Source: Acidimicrobiia bacterium
GTDB taxonomy: Bacteria; Actinomycetota; Acidimicrobiia; Spongiisociales; Spongiisociaceae
NCBI GenBank assembly: GCA_022827785.1
Contig: JAJEIM010000028.1
Location: forward strand, 1-55,965
Direction of reading: 5' to 3'
Length of the DNA: 55,965 bases
The notes under the pieces were generated by a model. The model did no database searches. It was not told the DNA's origin and saw only the letters and a list, made by a program, of their open reading frames with translations. Made by a program: the position numbers and the translations under genes. This document shows, in pieces, positions 8,750-17,911 of this stretch. Every line of letters starts with the position of its first letter. Position 1 is the stretch's first letter.

Positions 8750-10774
8750 GTGACTGCCTGGCTTAAGGAACGACCCCCCGCGGCCCGGACCCGGCCCAAC
8801 GTTCGTATCCCGATGCGGGACGGCGTCGAACTGTCCGCCGACCTGTTCTACCCGGAGTCGGACGAGCCCGCTCCGGTGATCATCAAGTACTACCCGTACC
8901 GCAAGGACGACCTGCTGCGGGGCCTGACGGTGGACCGCGCCAACTACTACGCCGCGCACGGATACGTGACCGCCCTGCTCGATGTGCGCGGGACGGGCGC
9001 CTCTGCAGGCGTGTGCGACCGGATGCTGCGCCTCCAGGAGTGGGAAGACGGCTACGACGCGGTGGAGTGGCTGGCCGCCCGATCGTGGTGCACCGGCGCG
9101 GTGGGCATGACCGGGGTCTCCTATGGCGGGTATTCGGCCCTGCTAACGGCCGCGCAGGGCCCGCCCAGCCTCAAGGCTATCGCTCCGATCTACGCCGGAT
9201 GGGACCACTACGACAACAGCCATCCGGGCGGGATGTGGCAGACGTCGATCTGGACGGGCGCCTACAACGCCATGATGACCGCCCTGTCCGGTGCGCCTCC
9301 GGCCGCCGACGCCGAGGGCGCCTGGCTGGAGATCTGGGAGGAGCACCTCACCGGGAACGAACCCTGGCTCGACACCTGGATGCGCAACCCGATGGACGGT
9401 CCCGTGTGGCACGAGGGTTCGGTCCGGTACGGGTTGGAGGACATCCGGGCGGCCACCTTCATCATCGGTGGCTGGCACGACATCTTCGTCTCGGACCCGT
9501 TCCACATGTATGCGGGCCTGAGCCCGGACGTGCCCAAGAAGCTGATGATGGGTCCTTACCTGCACATCGCCCCCAACATCGGGGCGCCCGGAGAACGGGT
9601 CGACCACCTCCACGAGATCGTGCGGTGGTTCGATCTGTACCTGAAGGGGCAGGACACCGGTATTGCGGACGAGCCCCCCGTCAACATCTGGGTGCGGGGT
9701 TACGACCAGCCCCGGGCCCGCCGGGAGGGAGCTAGCGGCTACTGGCGTTCGGAGGCGGGCTGGCCCCTTGCCCGGGCAACGGACGAGGCCATCTACCTGC
9801 ATCCCGATGGACGGCTGGGCGCCACGGCGCCCGCGGGTGGTGAAGGGAGCCACATCTCTTATGCCTACGACCCGGCAGTGGGGGTCTCGACCATGGGCCT
9901 CTTAACCGGGTTCGGGGCTGATACCGGCCTCCCCCTCGACCAGCGGCGGGATGCTCCGGGCTCCGCCGTGTTCCTGGGAGAGCCGCTCGAGACCGACCTG
10001 GAAGTCACCGGGTTCCCGGATGCCACCCTGTACGTCTCCTCGACCGCCGAGGTGACCGCCTTCGCGGTCAAGCTGATCGACGTCCATCCTGACGGTCCCT
10101 GGGCCCTGGTATCCAGGGGGATCAAGAACGCCGCCCAGCGGAACTCCAGGACCGACCCAGAGCCCCTCGTGCCCGGTGAAGTCACCGAACTCACGGTCGA
10201 ACTGGAAGCCACCTCCTACGTGTTCGAGGCTGGCCACCGGATGGGCATCATGGTCTCCAGTTCGGACTTCCCGCTGGTCTGGCCCCTGCCGCAGAACGCT
10301 GTCAACACAATCCACACGGACACCGACAACCCGTCCTGGATCGGTCTCCCGGTCGTCAGCCGGCCCGATTCCGGTCTCCCACCGCCCGAATACCGGCCCG
10401 CCCCGCCGCTGCCCGAGCCGCTGGGCGGCACCGATCCGTTGCGGTGGGACCTGGTGGAAGACCTCTCCGGCACCGAGGTGAGCGTGGTGATCTCGATGGG
10501 AGGAGACATCACCACCGACAACGGCGCCCGGGTCGACACCCACCTGGAATTCAAGGTCACCACCGACCGGGCCGACCCTGCCAACTCGAGCGTAGAAGCC
10601 GGATACCGCCTCGATGTCAACCACGGAGCCTCCCGTACCGAAGTGAGAAGCTCAACCCGCGTGGCCGGAAGCTCCGACTCCTTCCACGCGGTGACGGCAA
10701 TGGAGGTCCGGGCTGGTGGCAAGCCCCATTTCTCCCGCACCTGGCACACCTCAGTCCCTAGAGGCTTCCTCTAG
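8750..10774 (+). CDS. CocE/NonD-family hydrolase (X-Pro dipeptidyl-peptidase type)
   Basis: A 674-residue alpha/beta hydrolase. The N-terminal part begins with VRIPMRDGVELSADLF and contains LDVRGTGAS and the nucleophile elbow GVSYGG. The GGWHDIFV segment probably carries the acid, and GPYLHIA the region of the catalytic histidine. The C-terminal half is the jelly-roll domain typical of cocaine esterase and Xaa-Pro dipeptidyl peptidases. Two GTG starts are possible: 8741 overlaps the upstream stop as GTGA, and 8750 has AGG upstream; I prefer 8750. Translation is probably coupled to the ATPase gene. No signal peptide is seen, so it is cytosolic. The substrate could be an ester, amide or proline peptide. 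Confidence 0.85.
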   Translation: MTAWLKERPPAARTRPNVRIPMRDGVELSADLFYPESDEPAPVIIKYYPYRKDDLLRGLTVDRANYYAAHGYVTALLDVRGTGASAGVCDRMLRLQEWEDGYDAVEWLAARSWCTGAVGMTGVSYGGYSALLTAAQGPPSLKAIAPIYAGWDHYDNSHPGGMWQTSIWTGAYNAMMTALSGAPPAADAEGAWLEIWEEHLTGNEPWLDTWMRNPMDGPVWHEGSVRYGLEDIRAATFIIGGWHDIFVSDPFHMYAGLSPDVPKKLMMGPYLHIAPNIGAPGERVDHLHEIVRWFDLYLKGQDTGIADEPPVNIWVRGYDQPRARREGASGYWRSEAGWPLARATDEAIYLHPDGRLGATAPAGGEGSHISYAYDPAVGVSTMGLLTGFGADTGLPLDQRRDAPGSAVFLGEPLETDLEVTGFPDATLYVSSTAEVTAFAVKLIDVHPDGPWALVSRGIKNAAQRNSRTDPEPLVPGEVTELTVELEATSYVFEAGHRMGIMVSSSDFPLVWPLPQNAVNTIHTDTDNPSWIGLPVVSRPDSGLPPPEYRPAPPLPEPLGGTDPLRWDLVEDLSGTEVSVVISMGGDITTDNGARVDTHLEFKVTTDRADPANSSVEAGYRLDVNHGASRTEVRSSTRVAGSSDSFHAVTAMEVRAGGKPHFSRTWHTSVPRGFL

Positions 10775-10796
10775 TTCGGTAGCAACCGGGGCATCG

Positions 10797-10802
10797 TAGA
10801 AT
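10797..10802 (+). promoter_or_regulatory. Candidate -10 element for the HtrA-like gene
   Basis: TAGAAT lies 9 bases before the ATG at 10812, placing the transcript start within a few bases of the start codon. No good Shine-Dalgarno sequence is present, consistent with a leaderless or near-leaderless mRNA. The -35 region is weak. Confidence 0.35.
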
Positions 10803-10811
10803 CTGCGGTCA

Positions 10812-12065
10812 ATGGATCCCCTCGACCCGCCTTCGTCCCCGCACAGCCACGAGGAGAGGGACATCCGACCGCCCCACCGAGCCCGGGACCGGGGCCGTTC
10901 CGGTTTCCTGATCGCGCTGAGTTCGGCGCTGCTGGCAGCCGCCGCCACAACCACGGCCCTGTGGTTGGCAGGCGCCTTCGATCGCGAGGTCGTACGGATC
11001 ACCGAGCTCGTAGAGGTGCGGGAGGTCGTTCGGGAGGAAGCACCGGTTCCGGTCGAGGCGACCACCACCTCCGTCCTGACCGAACCCTTGTCCCCTTCCG
11101 CCGAGACGACAACCGTCGCTACAGTCGAGACGACGGTTCCGGTGTTCGCCCCCGCCGACCTGGTGGCCGTCGTAGCCTCCCAGGCCATTCCCTCCATCGT
11201 GACCGTCCAGAGCCTCGACGAGGAGTCCGTCCGTGACGGTTCGGGAAGCGGCGTGGTGATCAGTTCCGATGGATTCGTCATCACCAACCACCATGTGATC
11301 GACGGCGCCCACACCCTCAAGGTGATCATGTCGGACGGCCTGTCCTACCCGGCGGAACTGATCGGCAGCGACCCCCTGATGGACATCGCGGTGCTGAAGG
11401 TCGAGGCTGGGGACCTCCCGTACATTCGCTTCGGATCGATGGAAGGCCTGCGTACGGGCGAGCCTGCCATCGCGGTGGGCAATCCCCTGGGGCTCGATGG
11501 CGGGCCATCGGTGACCGCAGGGGTGATCTCCGCCTTCGACCGGAGTCTGGTGACCAATCCCCTCACCGGCGCCAGCCTGTACGGACTGCTGCAGACCGAC
11601 GCTCCCATAACCCGGGGGTCGAGTGGCGGCGCCCTCCTGGATGTTCATGGTCGCCTGCTCGGCATCACCACCGCCATCGGGCTGAGCGACGTGGGCGCCG
11701 AGGGTCTGGGATTCGCCGTTCCCATCAGCCTCGTCAAGGGAATCGTCGACGACCTCATGTCGGAGGGCGAGGTCCGGCACGCCTTCCTGGGGGTAAGGGG
11801 CAGTTCGGCATTCAGCGAACTCGAGGACGGAGTGGAATCCCCGCTCGGGGTGGAGATAAGCCTCCTCGAGGAGTCCGCCATAGGAGATGCCGGCGCAGAG
11901 GACGGCGACGTGATCGTGGCCCTGGACGGGGTCGCCGTGAGATCCATGCCCCAGTTGGTATCCAGGCTACGGAGTTACCGGGCGGATGATCCGATAACCG
12001 TGACCTTGCAGAGAGGCGAAGAGACCCTCGACATCGACCTGACACTGGATAGGTTCCCGTCGTAA
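10812..12065 (+). CDS. Membrane-anchored HtrA/DegP-like serine protease
   Basis: A 417-residue protein with a charged cytoplasmic N-terminus, a single membrane segment (about residues 31-52), an acidic/threonine-rich linker with many TTT/VET runs, and an extracytoplasmic trypsin-like domain. The catalytic triad is readable as His161 (TNHHV), Asp191 (PLMDIAVLK) and Ser271 (GSSGGALLD). A single PDZ domain fills the C-terminal about 90 residues (GVRGSSAF, then DGDVIVALDGV). This is the standard layout of actinobacterial HtrA/DegS-like proteases, which degrade or sense misfolded envelope proteins. It follows the CocE gene by 37 bases but probably has its own promoter. Confidence 0.92.
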   Translation: MDPLDPPSSPHSHEERDIRPPHRARDRGRSGFLIALSSALLAAAATTTALWLAGAFDREVVRITELVEVREVVREEAPVPVEATTTSVLTEPLSPSAETTTVATVETTVPVFAPADLVAVVASQAIPSIVTVQSLDEESVRDGSGSGVVISSDGFVITNHHVIDGAHTLKVIMSDGLSYPAELIGSDPLMDIAVLKVEAGDLPYIRFGSMEGLRTGEPAIAVGNPLGLDGGPSVTAGVISAFDRSLVTNPLTGASLYGLLQTDAPITRGSSGGALLDVHGRLLGITTAIGLSDVGAEGLGFAVPISLVKGIVDDLMSEGEVRHAFLGVRGSSAFSELEDGVESPLGVEISLLEESAIGDAGAEDGDVIVALDGVAVRSMPQLVSRLRSYRADDPITVTLQRGEETLDIDLTLDRFPS

Positions 12066-12108
12066 GCAGCAGCCCGCTCAGTACGGCGCCGGCGGAGGAA
12101 AGCCCCGG

Positions 12109-13263
12109 CTACCAGTTGTCGTAGGCGTCGACCGGCCAGATGTCCACGAGCGTGCCGCCGCTCACCACGTGGAAGTAGCGGTAGAGGACGATCGTCTGGT
12201 AGCAGTGGGAGGCCAGTATCTCCACGACGTCGCCGACCTCGAGTCGGTCCTGGCCGGGATTCGCGAACCTGATCTTGCCCATGTCGTCACCCGCCATCTC
12301 GTAGACGGCACCGGGCGGGGCGCCGCGCAGGATCGCCGGGTTTTCGATACCGAAGATCACGTCCACTTCCTTGATGCCCGCATCCGTCATGACGAACTCG
12401 GGCTGGCAGTTGCTGATGACGGTGGTCCGTACGAACAGGGCCGGCCCGAAAGGGCTGGGCTCGTCGTGCCGCTGGACGACGTTGTAGTAGTTGGTGTCCA
12501 TAAGCACATAGGTACCGGCCTGGATCTCGGTGAAGACGTCCAGTTCGTGGTCGAAGGCGTGGCTGCCGGTCCCGCCTCCGGACACGATCTCCGGATCCAG
12601 ACCCTCAGCCCGGAGCCGTTCCACCGCCCGGACCACCGGTTCCACAACCGCTAGTCCCCGGGCGCGGCGAGCCTCGTAGTCGGTCGTGTTCATGTGATGG
12701 CCCGTGTAGCCCTGCACGCCCGCATATTCCAGGCCGTCGGTGTCCACTATGAGACGGGCCAGCGCCAACGCCGCGTCCTCACCGACCACCCCGGTGCGGT
12801 AGCTCCCCGTCTCGAGGTCGACCAGTACCTTGATGGGTCGGCCCGAGCGGCGGGCCGCCTCGCCCAACTGGATGACGTTGGCGGCGTGGTCTGCGCACAC
12901 GATCAACCCTTCGGCGCGGGCGTTGACCTCGGCGAGCCGATCCAGCTTGGGAGCGGTGACCACGGAGGTGAACAGCATCACATCGCTGAACCCGGCGTCG
13001 ACCATTACCTCCACCTCTGCCAGGGTGGCACAGCAAGGTCCGCGACCCCCAGCCTCCACCTGGCGGCGGGTGATCTCGATCGACTTGTGGATCTTGCCGA
13101 CCGGCCTCACCTCGTAGCCGTGGCTCTCGGCGTGGCGGGCCATCGATGCGATGTTGGCGTCCATGATGTCCACATCGATGACCAGCGAAGGGGTGCCCAG
13201 CTGGTGGCGTGATCCAGGAACCCCGATGAGGCTCTCGTTCGGTCCTCGGTCGCCAGTCGCCAC
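12109..13263 (-). CDS. D-threonine/3-hydroxyaspartate aldolase-like PLP enzyme
   Basis: A 384-residue fold-type III PLP enzyme of the D-threonine aldolase/DSD1 group. The PLP lysine lies in VGKIHK, and EIVSGGGTGS and IQAGTYVLMD are family blocks that bind phosphate and shape the active site. By recall it aligns along its length with beta-hydroxyaspartate aldolase BhcC of Paracoccus, including the IWPVDA end. One difference stands out: the C-terminal metal motif reads HCYQT, where aldolases have His-Cys-Asp. I chose GTG 13263 because GGAAGGAGG precedes it by 5 bases. It would cleave or form beta-hydroxy amino acids, for example glycine plus glyoxylate. It is divergent from the threonine-synthase-like operon. 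Confidence 0.8.
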   Translation of the reverse strand: MATGDRGPNESLIGVPGSRHQLGTPSLVIDVDIMDANIASMARHAESHGYEVRPVGKIHKSIEITRRQVEAGGRGPCCATLAEVEVMVDAGFSDVMLFTSVVTAPKLDRLAEVNARAEGLIVCADHAANVIQLGEAARRSGRPIKVLVDLETGSYRTGVVGEDAALALARLIVDTDGLEYAGVQGYTGHHMNTTDYEARRARGLAVVEPVVRAVERLRAEGLDPEIVSGGGTGSHAFDHELDVFTEIQAGTYVLMDTNYYNVVQRHDEPSPFGPALFVRTTVISNCQPEFVMTDAGIKEVDVIFGIENPAILRGAPPGAVYEMAGDDMGKIRFANPGQDRLEVGDVVEILASHCYQTIVLYRYFHVVSGGTLVDIWPVDAYDNW

Positions 13264-13277
13264 CCGTTCCTCCTTCC

Positions 13278-13332
13278 GGTCTCCTGATCGGAGTATATGG
13301 AGACCCGGTAGGGGATGGGCTTTGGTCTCCAT
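13278..13332. promoter_or_regulatory. Operator-like repeats and -10 box upstream of the aldolase gene
   Basis: The heptamer GGTCTCC occurs at 13278-13284 and 13324-13330 and its complement GGAGACC at 13299-13305. The inner pair extends to a 9-bp inverted repeat, ATGGAGACC (13297-13305) and GGTCTCCAT (13324-13332), with 18 bases between. On the minus strand TATACT (13297-13292) is a good -10 box for the aldolase gene, so the promoter is bracketed by the repeats. The site lies in the divergent gap and may control both directions. Confidence 0.5.
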
Positions 13333-13384
13333 CGGGCGCGCCGGAGAACAGTTATCCTCCCGCCGGACGAGCCGAAGGATAGGG

Positions 13385-14623
13385 ATGTTCGCCGAGGGCC
13401 TACGATGCGTCGTATGCCACCTGGAGACGGATCTGGGTGGCCATTTCTTCGGGTGCCGTGACTGCGGCAGCGCCCTCGAAACGGTCTACGACGAGGACCG
13501 CGTGGCGGCCGCCGTCTCCTACCGAGACTGGCGGGATCGGGCCGATAGGTCGATATGGCGATACCGGGAGCTGCTACCGGTAAGGGAAGAGTCGGCGGTG
13601 ATATCGCTGGGCGAGGGCCGCACCCCGCTGGTGCGGCTTCCCCGGTCGGACGCCAACCCGTTCGCCGATCTTTGGATCCAGAACGAGACGGTGAACCCGA
13701 CCTACTCCTTCAAAGACCGCTTCCACTCCGTGGCGCAGTCGATGGCGCTCCAACTCGGATACCGGCGGGTGGCATGTTCCACCACCGGGAACCACGGCAT
13801 GAGCGCGGCCGCCTACGCGGCCCGCGGCGGCCTGCATTGCGCGATACTGGTCGATCCCAGGGCGCCGGAGGTGCAACGCCGCTGGATGAGGCTGTTCGGC
13901 GCCACCGTGATCGTGGAGATGGATCGCCGCCCGCCCCTCGAGAGCTTCGTGCGCGACCACGGCTGGTATCCCTCCACCTACATGACTCCCAACCCGGTGG
14001 CCACGCCCTACGGCATGGAGGGCTACAAGACCATGGCCTACGACGCGGTGCTGGCGCTCGGGCGGGTCCCGGACCACTACATCGTGCCCATCGCGGCAGG
14101 CGATGGCCTGTACGGACCCTGGAAGGCGTTCGGGGAGATGGCCCGGCTGGGCTGGACCGATTCGATCCCGAAGGTCCACGGCGTCCAGCCGACCGCGGCC
14201 AACCCGATCGTTCGAGCCTTCCGGGAGGGTTCGGACACCGTCCCCTATATCGAGGATCCGCAGACGATCGCCCTGTCGATCGGCGACCCGACCGGTGGCT
14301 CGATGACCCTGCGGGCGATGCGGGAGTCTGGCGGGCAGGCGATCGACCTGACGGATCCCGAGATGGTGGCCGCCACCCGTCATGCGGCTTCCGCGGGCTT
14401 GAGCCCGGAACCCTCCTCGGCGGCTTCGCTGGCCGGCGCATGGGCGCTGGCGAGGGACGGGATCATCCGGGAGGGCGAGACGGTGGTGTGCCTGTTCACC
14501 GGTGCCGGACCTAAGTGGCCCGAGACCACCAAGCAACTGACGGAGGGGGACGAGATCGTGAGCCCGGACCGCGCCTGGCTGGAGCGCCTCGCGAGCGACC
14601 CCGAGTCGGTGGGGGTTTCTTGA
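13385..14623 (+). CDS. Threonine-synthase-like PLP enzyme with N-terminal zinc ribbon
   Basis: A 412-residue fold-type II PLP enzyme. The N-terminus has two CxxC pairs (CVVC and CRDC), a small zinc ribbon. The PLP lysine is in TYSFKDR, the phosphate loop is STTGNHG, and LFTGAG closes the active site. This organisation matches the archaeal/actinobacterial threonine synthase-like group, which also includes cysteate synthase and other beta/gamma-replacing enzymes. The start at ATG 13385 has GAAGGA upstream and begins at the ribbon. The next gene is a flavin amine oxidase, so a catabolic lyase is as likely as a biosynthetic threonine synthase; the context does not contain hom or thrB. Confidence 0.8.
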   Translation: MFAEGLRCVVCHLETDLGGHFFGCRDCGSALETVYDEDRVAAAVSYRDWRDRADRSIWRYRELLPVREESAVISLGEGRTPLVRLPRSDANPFADLWIQNETVNPTYSFKDRFHSVAQSMALQLGYRRVACSTTGNHGMSAAAYAARGGLHCAILVDPRAPEVQRRWMRLFGATVIVEMDRRPPLESFVRDHGWYPSTYMTPNPVATPYGMEGYKTMAYDAVLALGRVPDHYIVPIAAGDGLYGPWKAFGEMARLGWTDSIPKVHGVQPTAANPIVRAFREGSDTVPYIEDPQTIALSIGDPTGGSMTLRAMRESGGQAIDLTDPEMVAATRHAASAGLSPEPSSAASLAGAWALARDGIIREGETVVCLFTGAGPKWPETTKQLTEGDEIVSPDRAWLERLASDPESVGVS

Positions 14624-14676
14624 CCGCAATCGGATCCGCTCCCTTGCGGGTCGGCCCGCCGCGCTGAGCGAAGCCG

Positions 14677-15852
14677 ATGCGATACGACGCGGTAGTCATC
14701 GGCGCCGGCCTGCCCGGCCTGCTCGCGGCATGGAAGCTGGCGGAGGGCGGGTTCAGGGTGGCGGTGCTGGAGCGCGGGACCATCGCCTCGGAATCGAGCG
14801 CCCTGGCGGCAGGCCACATACCCCAGGAGTCGACCTCGCCCGCCAACCTGGCCGTCCTGTGCAGGACGAGAGCCATAATCGACGAACTGGACCGGGTGAC
14901 CGGTGGAGTGGTCGGATTCCATGTGGTGGGCGGCTTGCAGATGGCCACCAGCGAGGAGGGGGCAAGGGCCTTACGGGCCAGGGTGGATCAGGCGGCCCGC
15001 CTGGGGGTGGCCGGTGAGTACCTCGAGCCCGACACGATCGCCTCGCGCTGGCCGAACCTGCGGACGGATGACCTGACGGGCGGCTATTACACCGGAACCG
15101 ACGGTTTCGTGTTCTCCCAGACGCTCAGCGTGGTCCTGGCGGGCATGGCCAGGAACGCCGGCGCCGAGATCTGGGAGGGCTGCGCCGTGGACCGGCTGGC
15201 AGTCGACAGCGGCCATGTGTCGGGCGTAGTGGCGTCCGGCCACCATGTCACAACGCCCAGGGTCCTGGTAGCCGCCGGGGCATGGTCGGCGACGTTGCTG
15301 GCCCGGAGCCGCATCTTCCTGCCCACCAAGAGCTTCATCCTTCAGGCGATAATCGTGGTGGGCGACCATGGCGGCCTCCGGTTCATGTCCGAGTTCGAGG
15401 CCGGGCACTACGTGATGCCCCGCTCCCCGGGGGCCCTGCTCCTGGGCCTCCCTCCGTCCGATATCGGAGTCGACGCGGACCGATTCTCCCGCCATCCCGA
15501 TCCGGAAACATCGACCGAGTGGCTGGGGCTCCTCCGGAGACGGGTCCCAAGCCTCCGCGATGCGCGGGTGGCGGGTGGCTGGGCCGGCGTGCTTGCGTCG
15601 ACTCCGGACGCGTGGCCGCTGGTGGGACGCTTCGGCCCCGAGGGCCTGTTCGTGGCGACCGGGTTCGGGGGCGGAGGAGTCCAGCGCCTGGCCACCGCGG
15701 AGGCGGTCGCCCAGCTGATGCTCGACCAGGAGCCCTTCTACGACATCCATGCCCAGGAGGCGCTCCGGTTCGATGGCTACGACGGCGCACCGTTCGAGTT
15801 CCGGGAAGGCCCCTTCTACTACACCGAGACAGTGGCAACCCAATTGTGGTGA
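14677..15852 (+). CDS. FAD-dependent amino acid/amine oxidoreductase (DAO family)
   Basis: A 391-residue D-amino-acid-oxidase-fold flavoprotein. It opens with the dinucleotide motif VVIGAGLPGLLAAWKLA, carries LERGTIASESSALAAG (the FAD-contacting segment common to sarcosine and glycine oxidases), and ends with the conserved GGWAGVLASTPDAWPLVG and VATGFGGGGVQ blocks. Size and motifs fit monomeric or beta-type sarcosine/glycine/dimethylglycine oxidases. It would oxidise a secondary or primary amino acid to an imine, passing electrons to oxygen or a carrier. It sits 53 bases after the threonine-synthase-like gene in a plus-strand run through 17896. The exact substrate is not evident. Confidence 0.82.
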   Translation: MRYDAVVIGAGLPGLLAAWKLAEGGFRVAVLERGTIASESSALAAGHIPQESTSPANLAVLCRTRAIIDELDRVTGGVVGFHVVGGLQMATSEEGARALRARVDQAARLGVAGEYLEPDTIASRWPNLRTDDLTGGYYTGTDGFVFSQTLSVVLAGMARNAGAEIWEGCAVDRLAVDSGHVSGVVASGHHVTTPRVLVAAGAWSATLLARSRIFLPTKSFILQAIIVVGDHGGLRFMSEFEAGHYVMPRSPGALLLGLPPSDIGVDADRFSRHPDPETSTEWLGLLRRRVPSLRDARVAGGWAGVLASTPDAWPLVGRFGPEGLFVATGFGGGGVQRLATAEAVAQLMLDQEPFYDIHAQEALRFDGYDGAPFEFREGPFYYTETVATQLW

Positions 15853-15884
15853 AGCACGGCCGCCATCATTCCGGGCCCCGGACC

Positions 15885-16958
15885 ATGAGAGCGGCTCTGC
15901 TGCTGGGAGTGGGCGGGCCGGAGATGCTGGAGGTACGGGACGATGTGCCGGTGCCGGAGGTCGCGCCCGGAGAGGCTCTGGTGCGCGTGGCCGCCTGCGG
16001 GGTGAACAACACCGACATCAACACCCGGGTGGGTTGGTACAGCCGCTCCGTCACCTCCGCCACCACCGGTTCCGCCCACGGGGAGGCCGACCTCCACGAC
16101 GCCGGCTGGAGTCGGGCAGGATTGGCGTTCCCGCGCATCCAGGGGGCTGATGTGGTGGGAACGGTCACCGAGGTCGGAACCGGCGTCCCGGGCGATCTCA
16201 TCGGACGGCGGGTCCTCGTCGATCCCTGGCTGCGCGGCGGCCACCACCCAGGCGACTCGCAATCGACCGGCTACCTGGGAAGCGAACGCGACGGCGGGTT
16301 CGCCGAGTATTGCTCGGTGTCGAGCGAGAACGTCCATCCGGTCTCCGGCGACCTCTCCGACGTGGAACTGGCCACGTTCCCGTGCTCGTGGTCCACGGCC
16401 GAGCACATGCTGCAGAGGGTCGGTCTGAGGAGTGGCGAGACGGTCGCCGTGCCCGGCGCCTCCGGCGGAGTCGGCAGCGCCCTGGTGCAGCTGGCCAGGC
16501 TCCGGGGGGCACGGGTGGTCGCCATAACGAGCGCGTCCAAGCGCGATGACGTGGCCGCCCTCGGGGCGCACCGGATCGTGGCCCGGCAGGCCGGCCGAGT
16601 CCCCGAAGACGCCATGGAGGCCAACGGAGGCCCCTTCCATGCGGTGGCCGACGTGGTGGGCGGCCCCGACTTCGGCGGATGGCTGGAGGCCTTGCGGCGA
16701 GGGGGTCACTACGTGACCTCCGGAGCCATCGCCGGGCCGATGGTGGAACTCGATCTGCGGACCCTTTATCTCAAGGACCTGACGCTGCACGGCGCCACCG
16801 TCTACGAGCCACGGGTCTTCTCGGACCTGGTCGGTCACATCGAAGGCGGGCGGGTCCGGGCGGTGGTCGGCGGCGTGTACCGGCTGGAGGACATCCACAC
16901 CGCCCAGGAGGCGTTTCTGGCCAAGCGCCACGTCGGGAGTCTGGTCATCAGGGTCTAG
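15885..16958 (+). CDS. Quinone-oxidoreductase-like MDR protein
   Basis: A 357-residue zinc-independent MDR. CGVNNTDINTRVGWY is the hallmark of the quinone reductase/crotonyl-CoA reductase-like branch, and the nucleotide loop reads VPGASGGVGSALVQLA. ATG 15885 gives a canonical MRAALL start; an alternative GTG at 15849 overlaps the upstream stop as GTGA and would add 12 residues, so translational coupling to the flavin oxidase is possible. It would reduce an activated double bond or quinone with NADPH. Because dddP-like genes occur 8 kb away, an acryloyl-CoA reductase role (AcuI-like) was considered, but nothing in the sequence supports it specifically. Confidence 0.8.
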   Translation: MRAALLLGVGGPEMLEVRDDVPVPEVAPGEALVRVAACGVNNTDINTRVGWYSRSVTSATTGSAHGEADLHDAGWSRAGLAFPRIQGADVVGTVTEVGTGVPGDLIGRRVLVDPWLRGGHHPGDSQSTGYLGSERDGGFAEYCSVSSENVHPVSGDLSDVELATFPCSWSTAEHMLQRVGLRSGETVAVPGASGGVGSALVQLARLRGARVVAITSASKRDDVAALGAHRIVARQAGRVPEDAMEANGGPFHAVADVVGGPDFGGWLEALRRGGHYVTSGAIAGPMVELDLRTLYLKDLTLHGATVYEPRVFSDLVGHIEGGRVRAVVGGVYRLEDIHTAQEAFLAKRHVGSLVIRV

Positions 16959-17014
16959 GCTGCCGCGGAAGGTTGGGTGACGATGATGCCGATTCGACTG
17001 AACGGAGGGCCATC

Positions 17015-17896
17015 TTGGTAACGATCGACGTAGCGGTGCGGGCGGGTGCGCTGCTGGGCGAATGCCCGCTCTGGAGCCCGGAGGAGTCGGTGCTCTACTG
17101 GGAGGACATCGACGGACGGCTGGTTCACCGCTACGACCCGGAGACCGGCATCGATGAGACGCGGTCCATTCCGGGACGGCCCGGGTCAATGGTCCGCACC
17201 GGGCAGGCGAGACGGCTGTTGATCGCCGCCGAGAACGAACTCGTCTGGTTCGACTGGGACAGCGGGACCGTCACCCCGTGGGTCACCCTGGAACCCGCCG
17301 GCACCGGGAACCGGATGAACGACGGGCGCACCGATCCGGCCGGCCGCTACTGGGTCGGATCGATGTACCAGGTGGCGGCGGACCGGCGCTTCACCGGGCA
17401 GCTGTACCGGATCGAGGGAGACGGGTCCTTCCAGGTCACCCGGCGAGAGGTGGGGGTCCCCAACGCTCTTTCCTTCGACCCTGAGCGGGACCGCATGTAC
17501 TTCGCGGACTCCCTCCACTCCACGATCTGGGCCTACGACTACGACCTCGATACCGGGACAGCCCGCAACGAGACCCTGTTCGCGGAGTTCTCCGACCTGC
17601 CGGGACGGCCCGACGGGGCCTGCGTCGACGCCGACGGATGCCTCTGGGTGGCCGCCGTGCACGGCGCCGCGGTCCTGCGCTTCGCCCCGGACGGTTCCGT
17701 GGATCGCCGGATCGACGTACCCGTGACCAAGCCCACCATGACCGCGTTCGGCGGCGCCGACCTCGGGACTCTGTTCGTCACTTCGATCGGCGGAGGGGGA
17801 AGCCATCCACCCACCGGCCAGCCCGGCGACGGCGACCTGCTCGCCATCGACGCCGGCGTGACAGGCGTCCCAGATGCGCCGTTCGCAGGCGGCTGA
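17015..17896 (+). CDS. SMP-30/gluconolactonase-family lactonase
   Basis: A 293-residue six-bladed beta-propeller of the SMP-30/gluconolaconase/LRE family, which hydrolyses sugar or other lactones using a divalent metal. The expected metal ligands are present: glutamate in LLGECPLW, asparagine in GVPNALSFDP and aspartate in GRPDGACVDADG. GNRMNDGRTDPAGRYWVG is the other family signature. The start is a TTG at 17015, supported by GGAGG 6 bases upstream and by the full family length. It closes the plus-strand cluster that begins with the threonine-synthase-like gene. No signal peptide is visible. Confidence 0.88.
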   Translation: MVTIDVAVRAGALLGECPLWSPEESVLYWEDIDGRLVHRYDPETGIDETRSIPGRPGSMVRTGQARRLLIAAENELVWFDWDSGTVTPWVTLEPAGTGNRMNDGRTDPAGRYWVGSMYQVAADRRFTGQLYRIEGDGSFQVTRREVGVPNALSFDPERDRMYFADSLHSTIWAYDYDLDTGTARNETLFAEFSDLPGRPDGACVDADGCLWVAAVHGAAVLRFAPDGSVDRRIDVPVTKPTMTAFGGADLGTLFVTSIGGGGSHPPTGQPGDGDLLAIDAGVTGVPDAPFAGG

Positions 17897-17911
17897 GCAA
17901 TAGGCCGGAGT

